Shown: positions 16,112 to 24,300, numbered from the stretch's first letter. The stretch is DNA of 50,184 nt from Bacteroidales bacterium (GCA_910575545.1 CAJTFH010000026.1:1-50184), one strand, 5' to 3'. Numbers and translations: made by a program. The notes: a model not told the origin generated them from the letters alone.

Positions 16112-17629
16112 ATGAGCAAATCACTGTCACTCACCACCGAAATGCGTCAGCAGCAGAAGCTAACGCCTCTGCAGGTGAAATTCGTGCGGATGCTTGAAAT
16201 GACCGGACCCGAAGTTGAAGACGAGGTGCAACGGGCGCTCGATGAAATGCCGGCGCTCGAAACCGTTGATTCCGAAGAGCAGTTTGACAATGGCAGCACC
16301 GAAGACGGCAACCCCTACACCGAATCCGGAAACGACCTCCAAAGGGCCGACTTCCGGTCTGACGAGGAGATGCCCGATTACCTTGAAAATTCAGCCTCAA
16401 CAACCGAAAGCTCTTTGTCTGAACTCTCCAACCTCACAGTGCGCCCCCTCCCTTCTGAACTACGCAGTTCATTCGACCCTTCACGCTACATATCCCAGGC
16501 TCCGGCCATATCTGGTGAATCACTCATTGATTCCCTGCAGAGCCAGCTGGCAGGGATGCCTCTTGACGAGACTGACAGAAGAATTGCCCTCTACATAATC
16601 GGCAGCATCGACAGCAACGGCTATATGACACGCTCAATACAGGCTCTGACCGACGACCTTGCCATCAACGAAGGTATCGACACCGATGCCGAAACCGTCA
16701 ACCGCATATGGCAGACTGTCAGAAGCCTCGAACCGGCAGGAATTGCAGCCGTCGACCTGCGCGACTGCCTGTTGCTGCAGCTGCGCCGGATGCCACGCAC
16801 AACCCGCTCGGTAACCGCCATCGAGATTATCGAAAATTATTTCGACCTGTTCTCACGGAAACATTTCGACCAGATTGCCCGGCAACTGGACATAAGCCTC
16901 GACAACCTTAAAGATGCAATCGCCTTGGTCACCCGCCTAAACCCGAAACCGGGGGCGCAATACGCAGCATCCGAGGTCGACGACCGCACCCGCCATATCA
17001 CCCCCGACTTCACCGTGGAACCTACGCCCGACGGGAAACTGACACTGACCATGCTCAACAACATACCCGAGCTTAGAGTGGAAGCCACATTCGCCGACGA
17101 CAGCGCAATCCCCCAGGGAGCAGGTAAACGGCAGGAAGAGGCACGCATGTTCATGCGCAGCAAACGCGATGATGCCCGCGATTTCATCAAAATAATACGT
17201 TTGCGCCAGGAAACCCTCTTCCGGGTCATGTCGGCCATAGTGAAACTGCAACATGATTTCTTCCTCTCCGACAACGACGTTGACATACGCCCGATGGTTC
17301 TGCGCGATGTCGCACAGCTTACCGGATATAACCTCTCCGTCATATCGCGCGCCACTCAAGGGAAGTATGTCGCCACACTGCGCGGCATATACCCGTTGAA
17401 AAAATTTTTCAACGAAAAAGTGCACACCGACAACGACAACGTGACATCCAACCGCATAATCGCCGAAATCAAACAAGCTATCGGGAATGAAGACCCGGCA
17501 GCCCCTCTGAGCGACCGGATAATAACCGACATGCTCGCCGCCAAAGGGTTCGACATTGCCCGGCGCACTGTAGCCAAATACCGCGAGGCTCTCGGACTTC
17601 CGGTTGCCAGGCTGCGGAAAAAACTTTAA
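16112..17629 (+). CDS. rpoN: RNA polymerase sigma-54 factor
   Basis: A 505-aa protein with all three regions. The N-terminal activator-interacting region is Gln/Leu rich (LSLTTEMRQQQKLTPLQ). An acidic, less conserved linker covers about 45-110. The core-binding region and helix-turn-helix follow, and the C-terminal RpoN box reads ARRTVAKYREALGLP (consensus ARRTVAKYRE). It directs RNA polymerase to -24/-12 promoters and needs an enhancer-binding ATPase; none is encoded in this window. It lies 51 bases after folB and 35 before the PAP2-like gene. Confidence 0.97.
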   Translation: MSKSLSLTTEMRQQQKLTPLQVKFVRMLEMTGPEVEDEVQRALDEMPALETVDSEEQFDNGSTEDGNPYTESGNDLQRADFRSDEEMPDYLENSASTTESSLSELSNLTVRPLPSELRSSFDPSRYISQAPAISGESLIDSLQSQLAGMPLDETDRRIALYIIGSIDSNGYMTRSIQALTDDLAINEGIDTDAETVNRIWQTVRSLEPAGIAAVDLRDCLLLQLRRMPRTTRSVTAIEIIENYFDLFSRKHFDQIARQLDISLDNLKDAIALVTRLNPKPGAQYAASEVDDRTRHITPDFTVEPTPDGKLTLTMLNNIPELRVEATFADDSAIPQGAGKRQEEARMFMRSKRDDARDFIKIIRLRQETLFRVMSAIVKLQHDFFLSDNDVDIRPMVLRDVAQLTGYNLSVISRATQGKYVATLRGIYPLKKFFNEKVHTDNDNVTSNRIIAEIKQAIGNEDPAAPLSDRIITDMLAAKGFDIARRTVAKYREALGLPVARLRKKL

Positions 17630-17664
17630 CCTCCACACAACAAACTTCAACCAGACCAACAGCG

Positions 17665-18306
17665 ATGAAAGCAATAACCGCCATAGCACGATGCCTGTCA
17701 ATTCTTTTCTCTCCTCTGCTTATGGGAACATACGGCATTATCCTGACAATGTGGCTATCTTATCTATGCTACAGCCCCATGAAAGCTCGTCTGATTGTAA
17801 TCGCAGTCACTTTCGTGGCCACTTGTGCCATTCCGGTAATCGCTATTTTCCTGCTCAACCGCCTCGGTGTGGTCAAGAACCCGACACTTAACGACCGCAC
17901 TGACCGCACCGTGCCATATGTCATATGCACCCTCTGCTACATTGCCGTGGCTATCTACTACCACTTCGTCAACGCCCCTGTCTGGCTGTCGATGTTCATG
18001 CTCGGAGGCGCTGTCGCTTTGGTCATACTCGCGGTTGTCAACCGGTGGTGGAAAATCAGCGGCCATGCAACCGGCATGGGAGCTATCGTAGCGATGCTTT
18101 TCTTCCTGACATGCAGCGGCAACAGCCCCTTGAATCTGCAATCCGAGTTTATCACCGGCATCATAGTCACCGGGGCAGTTTGCACATCACGCCTGATTCT
18201 CAACCGCCACACCCTGCTGCAAGTTGGAGCGGGATTCCTCAACGGATTCATCTGCATATTCCTTCCAGCATGGTTCTTCCAGGGCGCCTCTCTCCCAACA
18301 TTATAA
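17665..18306 (+). CDS. Divergent PAP2-family membrane phosphatase-like protein
   Basis: A 213-aa integral membrane protein with about six helices. It keeps most of the PAP2 phosphatase signature: K-x6-R in KNPTLNDRT (motif 1), SGH in KISGHATG (motif 2), and S-R-x5-H in SRLILNRH (motif 3). The residue after H-x3 that is normally Asp is Gln (HTLLQ), and the Pro after the motif-1 Arg is Thr. PAP2 enzymes dephosphorylate lipid phosphates such as undecaprenyl pyrophosphate or phosphatidate; activity here is uncertain because of the substituted Asp. It is probably in one transcript with rpoN and purE. Confidence 0.7.
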   Translation: MKAITAIARCLSILFSPLLMGTYGIILTMWLSYLCYSPMKARLIVIAVTFVATCAIPVIAIFLLNRLGVVKNPTLNDRTDRTVPYVICTLCYIAVAIYYHFVNAPVWLSMFMLGGAVALVILAVVNRWWKISGHATGMGAIVAMLFFLTCSGNSPLNLQSEFITGIIVTGAVCTSRLILNRHTLLQVGAGFLNGFICIFLPAWFFQGASLPTL

Positions 18307-18335
18307 CCATAAAACATCAAACAATAACCACTGTT

Positions 18336-18842
18336 ATGACACCTGTAGTAAGCATAATAATGGGAAGCACCTCCGACCTTCCTGTGATGCGCAAAGCCGC
18401 CGATTTCCTGAACTCTATGGAAGTGCCTTTTGAAATGCTCGCACTTTCTGCCCACCGCACACCCGACGAAGTTGCCGAATTTGCCCGCAATGCCGCCACC
18501 AGGGGCGTCAAGGCAATCATAGCAGGAGCCGGAATGGCTGCCGCCCTTCCAGGGGTAATCGCAGCCATAACACCCCTCCCAGTGATAGGTGTACCGCTGA
18601 GTGCAACCCTTCAAGGCCAGGATGCACTGCTGTCAATCGCACAGATGCCTCCGGGAATCCCGGTAGCCACCACCGGAATCGACGGGGCCATGAACGCGGC
18701 AGTGCTTGCCGTGCGCATCCTCGCTATATCCGACACTGCCCTGGCAGCACGCTATGACGCATGGCGCGCAGATCTCGGCAAAAAAATCGTAAAAGCCAAC
18801 GCTGACCTAAGCGAAATAACCTACGACTTCAAAACAAACTGA
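18336..18842 (+). CDS. purE: N5-carboxyaminoimidazole ribonucleotide mutase
   Basis: A 168-aa class I PurE that converts N5-CAIR to CAIR in purine biosynthesis. Motifs: IIMGSTSDLPVM at the N-terminus, SAHRTPDE (catalytic His), AGAGMAAALPGVIAA, and GQDALLSIAQMPPGIPVAT. The frame is open upstream to 17925, but the ATG at 18336 gives the standard N-terminus and does not overlap the PAP2-like gene. IspG follows after 24 bases. Confidence 0.96.
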   Translation: MTPVVSIIMGSTSDLPVMRKAADFLNSMEVPFEMLALSAHRTPDEVAEFARNAATRGVKAIIAGAGMAAALPGVIAAITPLPVIGVPLSATLQGQDALLSIAQMPPGIPVATTGIDGAMNAAVLAVRILAISDTALAARYDAWRADLGKKIVKANADLSEITYDFKTN

Positions 18843-18866
18843 CCACACTGCATCCCCTCGCTAACT

Positions 18867-20528
18867 ATGAGCATATTCGATTATCATCGCCGTCCGACCT
18901 CCACAACCCGTGTAGGCAATGTGGAAATCGGCAGTCTGCACCCCGTCAGGCTACAGTCGATGAACAACACCTCGACAACCGACATCGATAACTCCGTTGC
19001 CCAGGCCATACGCATCGCAAAAGCGGGAGCCGACATCGACCGCCTCACCGCCCAAGGTGTGCGCGAAGCCAAATGCATGGGTGAAATCCGGAACCGCCTC
19101 CGTCAGGCCGGTTACACAATCCCCCTGGTTGCCGACATCCACTTCAACCCCAAAGCGGCCTTTGCCGCAGCCGAAGAGGTTGAAAAGGTGCGCATCAATC
19201 CGGGCAACTTCGTCGATCCGGGCCGGGTGTTCGCAAAACTCGAATACACCGATGAAGAATATGCACGCGAGCTCCAAAAGATAGAAGACACCTTCGGCCC
19301 ATTCCTCGAACTGTGTCGGCAGCATAACACTGCAATCCGCATAGGCGTTAACCACGGCTCTCTGTCTGACCGCATAATGAGCCGCTACGGCGACACACCA
19401 GCCGGAATGGTAGAAAGCGCCATGGAATTCCTTCGCGTTGCCGTCCGCCACGATTTCTCCGACATAGTAATCTCCATCAAGGCAAGCAACACCGTTTTGA
19501 TGGTCAACACCGTCAGGATGCTTGTCAGGGCCATGGATGCCGAAAACATCCACTTCCCCCTCCATCTCGGAGTGACCGAGGCCGGCGACGGTGAAGATGG
19601 CCGCGTGCGTTCTGCCGTCGGCATCGGAACGCTCCTGGCTGAAGGCATCGGCGACACTATCCGCGTGTCGCTCAGCGAAGAGCCCGAGTGTGAAGTGCCG
19701 GTGGCACGCGAACTGGTCGATTACATCACTGCGCGTGCTTCCGCCCCGTCAATCAGCGGCACTTTAGCCGACAGCTACGATTCTGTCACACCTTCCCGCC
19801 GAGCCACACGCGCCATAGGGAATATCGGAGGTGATTGCGTGCCGGTAATAGCCGGTTTCGACAAGCTGGCCGCACCGCTGCTGCAACTGTCAGCCTCCAT
19901 GCCCCACGACGTAATCACATCCCAGGCTCTCACGAACCCCAACAAGGCCATCCTGCTCTCCTCCAACCACGCCAATCCCGTAGGCGAACTTTCGGCTGCA
20001 ATCCACGCACTTACAATCGCGGGCGCCGCAAACCCCGTTATAGCTCGTCTCGACTACTCCGGCATCCCTGCCGATAAGGTAGTTATCCGCGCATCAGCCG
20101 ACTTCGGGGCACTGCTGCTTAACGGCCTCATCGACGGAATCGACCTCGTTGCCGACACCATGGCCGATGAAGACCGCAACCGCCTCGCACTCGGAATCCT
20201 ACAGGCTGCACGCCGCCGGGTAAGCCGCACCGAATTCGTCTCTTGCCCAGGATGCGGACGCACCCTTTTCGACCTCCAGTCAACAGTCAAGACCGTAAAA
20301 TCCGCAACATCCCACCTCAAAGGTCTGAAAATCGCCGTAATGGGATGCATTGTCAACGGCCCCGGCGAGATGGCCGATGCCGACTACGGATATGTCGGTG
20401 CCGGAATCGGGAATGTGAGCATATACCGCGGAAAAACACCCGTTGAAAAGAACATACCCTCCGACCTCGCCCTCAAAAAACTCATAGCCCTGCTGAAAGC
20501 CGACGGCAAATGGTCTGACCCGGAATAA
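18867..20528 (+). CDS. ispG: 4-hydroxy-3-methylbut-2-enyl diphosphate synthase
   Basis: A 553-aa iron-sulfur enzyme of the MEP isoprenoid pathway (MEcPP to HMBPP). The N-terminal TIM barrel includes RLQSMNNTSTTDID and VADIHFNPKAA. The C-terminal domain carries the [4Fe-4S] ligands CPGCGRTLFDLQ and MGCIVNGPGEMADADYGYVG. It is longer than the ~370-aa E. coli form because it has the insertion domain usual in Bacteroidetes and plants (about residues 270-430). It lies in the purE-ispG-M16 run. Confidence 0.96.
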   Translation: MSIFDYHRRPTSTTRVGNVEIGSLHPVRLQSMNNTSTTDIDNSVAQAIRIAKAGADIDRLTAQGVREAKCMGEIRNRLRQAGYTIPLVADIHFNPKAAFAAAEEVEKVRINPGNFVDPGRVFAKLEYTDEEYARELQKIEDTFGPFLELCRQHNTAIRIGVNHGSLSDRIMSRYGDTPAGMVESAMEFLRVAVRHDFSDIVISIKASNTVLMVNTVRMLVRAMDAENIHFPLHLGVTEAGDGEDGRVRSAVGIGTLLAEGIGDTIRVSLSEEPECEVPVARELVDYITARASAPSISGTLADSYDSVTPSRRATRAIGNIGGDCVPVIAGFDKLAAPLLQLSASMPHDVITSQALTNPNKAILLSSNHANPVGELSAAIHALTIAGAANPVIARLDYSGIPADKVVIRASADFGALLLNGLIDGIDLVADTMADEDRNRLALGILQAARRRVSRTEFVSCPGCGRTLFDLQSTVKTVKSATSHLKGLKIAVMGCIVNGPGEMADADYGYVGAGIGNVSIYRGKTPVEKNIPSDLALKKLIALLKADGKWSDPE

Positions 20529-20534
20529 TATGCC

Positions 20535-21764
20535 TTGATAGTGACACAACCTCCTGAATATTTCCTCTTGCCAAACGGCCTGAAACTCGTTTGCCAAAAA
20601 GTACCATCAAGAGTGGGATGCTTCGGTGTGGCCATCAACGCCGGTAGCCGCGATGAAGCCGAAAACCTCCACGGACTTGCCCATTTCGTGGAACACACCA
20701 TATTCAAAGGCACCTCCCGCCGACGCGCCTCCCACATACGCAACCGCATGGAAGCCATCGGAGGCGAACTCAACGCCTTCACCACCAAGGAAGAGACAAA
20801 CGTCTACACCGTCTTCCCCCACGGCAACGTTGCAAGAGCGATTGAACTTGTTGCCGACCTGGTGGGCAACTCCGTTTTCCCTCCCCATGAACTCGACCGT
20901 GAGCGCATCGTGGTCAAAGAAGAAATCGACAGCTATCTCGACACCCCCTCTGAAGCCGTTTTCGACGATTTTGAGAACCTGTTTTTCAAAGGTTCAGCTC
21001 TCGGCCATAACATCCTTGGCGATGCCGCCAACCTTCCGAAATTCACCCGCGAAGTCTGCCGGGACTATATCACCGCCAACTATACCACCACCCGCATGGT
21101 GGCATTCTATCGCGGAGCGATGTCCCCGGCGAAAGTCCTCGCAATGGTCGAGCGCCATTTCAGCACCTTACCGGCCGCAGGAAATCCGCTCCGCCGCACC
21201 GCCCCACTTGCTATAGAGCCATTTGCAGAAACCCGCTCAATCGACTCCCACCAGGCACACACGGTAATCGGAATCTCCGTCCCCTCGATGTTCTCACCTG
21301 AACGCCATGCCCTCGGGCTGCTGACCAACATCCTCGGTGGCCCCGGCATGAACTCACGCCTCAACATCGCCCTGCGCGAGCGCCGTGGGCTGGTCTACAC
21401 CGTCGACGCTTCCCTCTCAATGATGAGCGACTGCGGAATGTTTGCCGTCTACTTCGGCTGCGACCCCGCCGACAACAACCGCTGCATCGAACTTGTCAAC
21501 GACGAACTTCAGCAAATAGCCACCACACCCCTGACACACCGCGCCCTCGAAGCCGCGAAAAAGCAATATCTCGGCCAGCTCATAGTCGCCTCAGACAACA
21601 ACGAGCAGATGGCCCTCAACAACGGCCGCGCCACCCTCTTCTTCGGCCAGATCCCCTCCCCCGCAGAAACCAAATCCCGCATCCTCTCCCTCACCCCAGA
21701 CCACCTACTCCACTCCGCCCGCCACCTAATCCCCACCCTCGCCTCCCGACTAACCCTCACCTGA
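20535..21764 (+). CDS. M16 family zinc peptidase
   Basis: A 409-aa single-unit pitrilysin-type peptidase. It has the inverted zinc motif H-x-x-E-H in GLAHFVEHTIFKGT, the distal Glu in RERIVVKEEID, and the C-terminal R/Y region RRGLVYTVDASLS. The start is not ATG: either TTG at 20535 or GTG at 20541 works, both just after the ispG stop, while the ATG at 20530 is out of frame and stops after two codons. It probably degrades peptides in the cytoplasm or periplasm; no signal peptide is seen. It is the last gene of the plus-strand run. Confidence 0.9.
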   Translation: MIVTQPPEYFLLPNGLKLVCQKVPSRVGCFGVAINAGSRDEAENLHGLAHFVEHTIFKGTSRRRASHIRNRMEAIGGELNAFTTKEETNVYTVFPHGNVARAIELVADLVGNSVFPPHELDRERIVVKEEIDSYLDTPSEAVFDDFENLFFKGSALGHNILGDAANLPKFTREVCRDYITANYTTTRMVAFYRGAMSPAKVLAMVERHFSTLPAAGNPLRRTAPLAIEPFAETRSIDSHQAHTVIGISVPSMFSPERHALGLLTNILGGPGMNSRLNIALRERRGLVYTVDASLSMMSDCGMFAVYFGCDPADNNRCIELVNDELQQIATTPLTHRALEAAKKQYLGQLIVASDNNEQMALNNGRATLFFGQIPSPAETKSRILSLTPDHLLHSARHLIPTLASRLTLT

Positions 21765-21815
21765 CCCTCACCCACATCCATCCCAAACATTGTAAACCCT
21801 ATCATTTACCACCTA

Positions 21816-21904
21816 ATTGTAGGGATGCACACTCGTGCATCCGCTACCCCTCCCCTGCAAATCCGAAACAATAATTCGGATGCACGAGCGTGCATTCCTA
21901 CAAT
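21816..21904. repeat. MITE-like inverted repeat with palindromic arms
   Basis: 28-base arms at 21816-21843 and 21877-21904 are inverted copies with two mismatches. Each arm is itself a near-palindrome (GGATGCAC...GTGCATCC). The 33-base centre codes for nothing. It stands about 50 bases after the M16 stop. This is the shape of a non-autonomous mobile or REP-type element; no transposase gene is nearby. Confidence 0.75.
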
Positions 21905-22036
21905 CTAAAATTCCTCACCACCTGTGTATATTAATTCCCATATCCACTTCACAACGCTTCCCCCCTATTAGAAACGAAATAATTTGCGCGAAATGAAAAA
22001 TCTGCTGCAAATAGCCCCACCAATAACATTTTTTAG

Positions 22037-22044
22037 TATCTTTG
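22037..22044 (+). promoter_or_regulatory. -7 box for the structured RNA and lipoprotein
   Basis: TATCTTTG in a T-rich context. A transcript would begin near 22048-22050, exactly where the first strong hairpin starts. Confidence 0.6.
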
Positions 22045-22049
22045 CCACA

Positions 22050-22088
22050 GATTCACCACCGCGCCAAAGAGTTGGCTGACGGTGAATC
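22050..22088 (+). ncRNA. 5' hairpin of the structured leader
   Basis: GATTCACC (22050-22057) pairs perfectly with GGTGAATC (22081-22088). GCCAA/TTGGC forms an inner stem with loop AGAG. It sits at the predicted 5' end of the transcript. Confidence 0.6.
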
Positions 22089-22104
22089 AGACATTATTAC
22101 AAAA

Positions 22105-22311
22105 GGGGTTATTGAAATTTTATCTTCTAAAGTCAAACTTCGCAAATTTGAATTTCCACGGAGATAAGGTTGGCAATAGCACCTGTATCGGTTGCTTATA
22201 CCCTGTCGTAACTGGCAGATTATATAGCAAATTCGGTGTGGGGCTATTGTTTTATCCGTGGAAAAGGTAATGCGAAGACCTGGCTTTAGGATAAGACAAG
22301 ATACAATCCTC
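22105..22311 (+). ncRNA. Long rod-shaped structured RNA (6S-like or regulatory leader)
   Basis: Successive nested helices form one long irregular hairpin: TTATC/GATAA (22120/22290), CTAAAGTC/GGCTTTAG (22127/22282), CTTCGCA/TGCGAAG (22138/22271), TTTCCACGGA/TCCGTGGAAA (22153/22255), CAATAGC/GCTATTG (22174/22243), TGCTTATA/TATA-AGCA (22193/22221), CTGTC/GGCAG (22203/22214). The largest internal loop (11 versus 5 bases) contains TAAGGTTG, one change from the promoter box TAnnTTTG. A basal pairing GGGG-ATTG/CAATCCTC (22105/22304) competes with a downstream hairpin. Size and rod shape recall 6S RNA; position before a lipoprotein gene recalls a cis-regulatory leader. I cannot name a family. Confidence 0.55.
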
Positions 22312-22354
22312 ACACCTTTTTCATATCCAATCATAACCGTTCCGCCGAGGATTG
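22304..22354 (+). promoter_or_regulatory. Alternative hairpin just upstream of the lipoprotein start
   Basis: CAATCCTC (22304-22311) pairs perfectly with GAGGATTG (22347-22354), ending 23 bases before the ATG. The same CAATCCTC can instead close the base of the preceding rod, so the two structures exclude each other. Confidence 0.45.
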
Positions 22355-22377
22355 AGGAACACAATAAATCAATCAGA

Positions 22378-22776
22378 ATGAAAAGATTGAAATTTCTTGC
22401 GTTTGCACTCTTTACAGTGCTTGCGTGTGTCAGCTTCGCTTCATGCAGCGATGATGACAAAAACGAACCCCAAAACGAAGTTTCCATAATCGGATTATGG
22501 AACGTGGACGGAGAGAATGAAGCCTATGAGTTTCAGAAAAACGGTCGTGGCATATTCTACGACAATCTCTCAAACATGAGCAATGTGGAGTGCTTTGACT
22601 ACACCTACAATGCTTCCGCAGGTACAATCGTGATGAAATGGCATGAAGATACCGGTAAGCCGAATTGGGATAGTCCGATTGTCGAAACTATGAATGGCAC
22701 GGTAAGAGTGCTTTCCAACGACAAGGTTATAGTAACTGTCAACGGATATACTATGACCCTCACACGCCAAAAATGA
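22378..22776 (+). CDS. Small lipocalin-like lipoprotein
   Basis: A 132-aa protein from MKRLKFLAFALF; upstream in-frame Met codons lie inside the structured leader and give no signal peptide. Lipobox FASC is followed by the acidic SDDDKNE tail, then one small beta domain starting IIGLWNVDGENEAYEF with the final strand GYTMTLTRQK. It resembles one half of the lipoprotein at 8094. The function is unknown. The structured RNA upstream suggests post-transcriptional control. Confidence 0.7.
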   Translation: MKRLKFLAFALFTVLACVSFASCSDDDKNEPQNEVSIIGLWNVDGENEAYEFQKNGRGIFYDNLSNMSNVECFDYTYNASAGTIVMKWHEDTGKPNWDSPIVETMNGTVRVLSNDKVIVTVNGYTMTLTRQK

Positions 22777-22789
22777 CAAATCCCCTACA

Positions 22790-22826
22790 AACAGCACCCT
22801 TGCGCACTTGCATCGGTGCTGTTTTT
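22790..22826 (+). terminator. Intrinsic terminator after the small lipoprotein
   Basis: AACAGCACC (22790-22798) pairs with GGTGCTGTT (22815-22823) and runs into TTTTT. Confidence 0.85.
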
Positions 22827-22925
22827 CTATCCGGCTGATTTCACATTAAATCCTAAATAAAATTGGCAATTCAGAAAAGCAAACGATTTTCAACATCCAA
22901 ACGTTTAATTTTCAGAAAGAATCGC

Positions 22926-22933
22926 TATCTTTG
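22926..22933 (+). promoter_or_regulatory. -7 box for the MntA/HepT modules
   Basis: TATCTTTG, with GTTT at 22903-22906 about 19 bases upstream as a possible -33 element. The ATG follows at 22954. Confidence 0.6.
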
Positions 22934-22953
22934 CGATTGTAACACAACAATCT

Positions 22954-23259
22954 ATGAAACTGATTGAACTGAACATAGACAAAATCATAGCCCTGTGCAA
23001 AAAGTACAAGGTGGCGAAGCTATGGGTGTTCGGCTCTATCCTCACCCCATGCTTCAACGACCAAAGCGACGTGGATTTCTCGGTGCTTTTTGATGCAAAG
23101 CGCATTAAAGAACACGAATGGGCTGACATTTTTTTTGATTTCATTGCCGACCTTGAAAAATTGATGGGCAGAAAAATTGATATGGTGTGCGATGACGCTG
23201 TGCGAAATCCGTATTTCCGCGAAGAACTCGACAGTACAAAACAATTGATTTATGGATAA
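22954..23259 (+). CDS. MNT-family nucleotidyltransferase (MntA antitoxin-like), copy 1
   Basis: A 101-aa minimal nucleotidyltransferase. The catalytic motif G-S-x10-D-x-D appears in FGSILTPCFNDQSDVDF, and a third acidic residue lies in RKIDMVCDD. In characterised MntA/HepT pairs the nucleotidyltransferase AMPylates the HEPN toxin and neutralises it. The stop overlaps the start of the HepT gene by 8 bases, the usual coupled arrangement. The locus is clearly A/T-richer than the flanking operons, consistent with acquisition. Confidence 0.9.
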   Translation: MKLIELNIDKIIALCKKYKVAKLWVFGSILTPCFNDQSDVDFSVLFDAKRIKEHEWADIFFDFIADLEKLMGRKIDMVCDDAVRNPYFREELDSTKQLIYG

Positions 23260-23602
23260 AAATGCATGTAAATATTTGTCCGACATACTCACTGCAATAA
23301 CCGAAATCGAAGTTTCCACGGATAAACGCGGGAGAAGATTTGATGTGTTCTTAAATGATTATGTGTTTCGTAAATTTGTAGAACGAAACATTGAAATCAT
23401 GGGTGAAGCTATGAATCGGATATTGAAAACATATCCATCCGTAAATATTACCGCCGCCAGAAAAATCGTTGATACCCGTAATTTTGTAATTCATGGTTAC
23501 GACAGCCTGAAACCTGAAATAATTTGGGCTATCGTCATAAATCATCTCCCCCTTCTGAAGAAGGAAATAATGCAGCTTCTTGATGAAAATAGCCATATTT
23601 AG
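23252..23602 (+). CDS. HEPN-domain RNase toxin-like protein (HepT/DUF86), copy 1
   Basis: A 116-aa all-helical protein with the R-x4-H-x-Y motif intact in DTRNFVIHGYDS: Arg and His form the RNase site and the Tyr is the residue AMPylated by MntA in studied systems. IEIMGEAMNRILK and the C-terminal helix LPLLKKEIMQLL also match DUF86. It is coupled to MntA copy 1 and followed 14 bases later by a second MntA gene. Confidence 0.9.
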   Translation: MDKNACKYLSDILTAITEIEVSTDKRGRRFDVFLNDYVFRKFVERNIEIMGEAMNRILKTYPSVNITAARKIVDTRNFVIHGYDSLKPEIIWAIVINHLPLLKKEIMQLLDENSHI

Positions 23603-23616
23603 AACACACCCAGACT

Positions 23617-23922
23617 ATGAAACTAATAGAATTGAACCTGCAACGAATCATCGACCTGTGCCGCAAGCACAGAGTCAAGACTTTGGCTGTCTTTGGTTCT
23701 ATCCTAACAGATCGATTCAACGACCAAAGCGATGTAGACCTACTCGTTGATTTTGAGCCGACAGACCATGACACGTTTGATTATGTTGGCAACTATTTTG
23801 GCTTAAAAGATTCATTAGAACAGTTGCTCAATCGCAAAGTGGACTTGATTGAATACGGCAAAAATCTCCATCCAATCTTCAAGGCATTGGTTGACAAGAA
23901 AAAACAGCTGATTTATGGATGA
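23617..23922 (+). CDS. MNT-family nucleotidyltransferase (MntA-like), copy 2
   Basis: A 101-aa paralogue of copy 1, beginning with almost the same residues (MKLIELN) and ending with the same QLIYG. The catalytic motif is intact: FGSILTDRFNDQSDVDLLV, with RKVDLIE as the third acidic site. Its central part differs clearly from copy 1, so this is an old duplication or two separate acquisitions rather than a recent tandem copy. It overlaps the start of the broken HepT copy 2 by 8 bases. Confidence 0.88.
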   Translation: MKLIELNLQRIIDLCRKHRVKTLAVFGSILTDRFNDQSDVDLLVDFEPTDHDTFDYVGNYFGLKDSLEQLLNRKVDLIEYGKNLHPIFKALVDKKKQLIYG

Positions 23923-24278
23923 TTATATAGCCGTATATCTCTACGACGTCAAACGTGCCATTGATGAAGTCGAAAGCTACTTCGTAGACTATCCCTATGC
24001 GTTATGATGTCTTTGAGAAAGATTATCTACGCAGAAGTGCGGTTGAGAGAAAAGCAGAGATAATGGGAGAAGCCATAAACCGTATTCTGAAAATCCAGCG
24101 TAATTTCCCCCTGCCAAATGCAAGATCTGTCATTGACACACACAACCGAATTATACACGGTTACGATTCTGTGAAACCTGAATTTCTGTGGAGTTTAGCT
24201 ATCCGCCATATCCCACAGCTCAAAAAAGACATTGAGCGCATCATCGCCGAATACGGCATATCTCCCGACACGATATAA
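23915..24278 (+). pseudogene. Frameshifted HepT/HEPN gene, copy 2
   Basis: The ATG at 23915 overlaps MntA copy 2 and encodes 30 residues ending VESYFVDYPYAL before TGA at 24005-24007. The rest is in the +1 frame from 23997 (MRYDVFEKDY...EIMGEAINRILK) and aligns with HepT copy 1. Removing one base near 23996 restores a complete protein of about 120 aa. In the motif region it reads DTHNRIIHGYD where copy 1 has DTRNFVIHGYD, so the catalytic Arg position is His. Both changes suggest an inactive toxin. A sequencing error could explain the frameshift but not the substitution. Confidence 0.8.
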
Positions 24279-24300
24279 CCGCAATGTATTGAAAAACCAT

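Noticed and set aside
17925-18335. N-terminal extension of PurE
   Set aside because: It overlaps the PAP2-like gene in another frame and has no similarity to PurE; the ATG at 18336 gives the normal protein.
20530-20538. ATG just after the ispG stop as the start of the M16 peptidase
   Set aside because: It is out of frame and stops after two codons; TTG at 20535 or GTG at 20541 is in frame.
22954-24278. Possible recent tandem duplication by recombination
   Set aside because: The two MntA copies share only their ends and motif residues; the middle is too different for a recent duplication.
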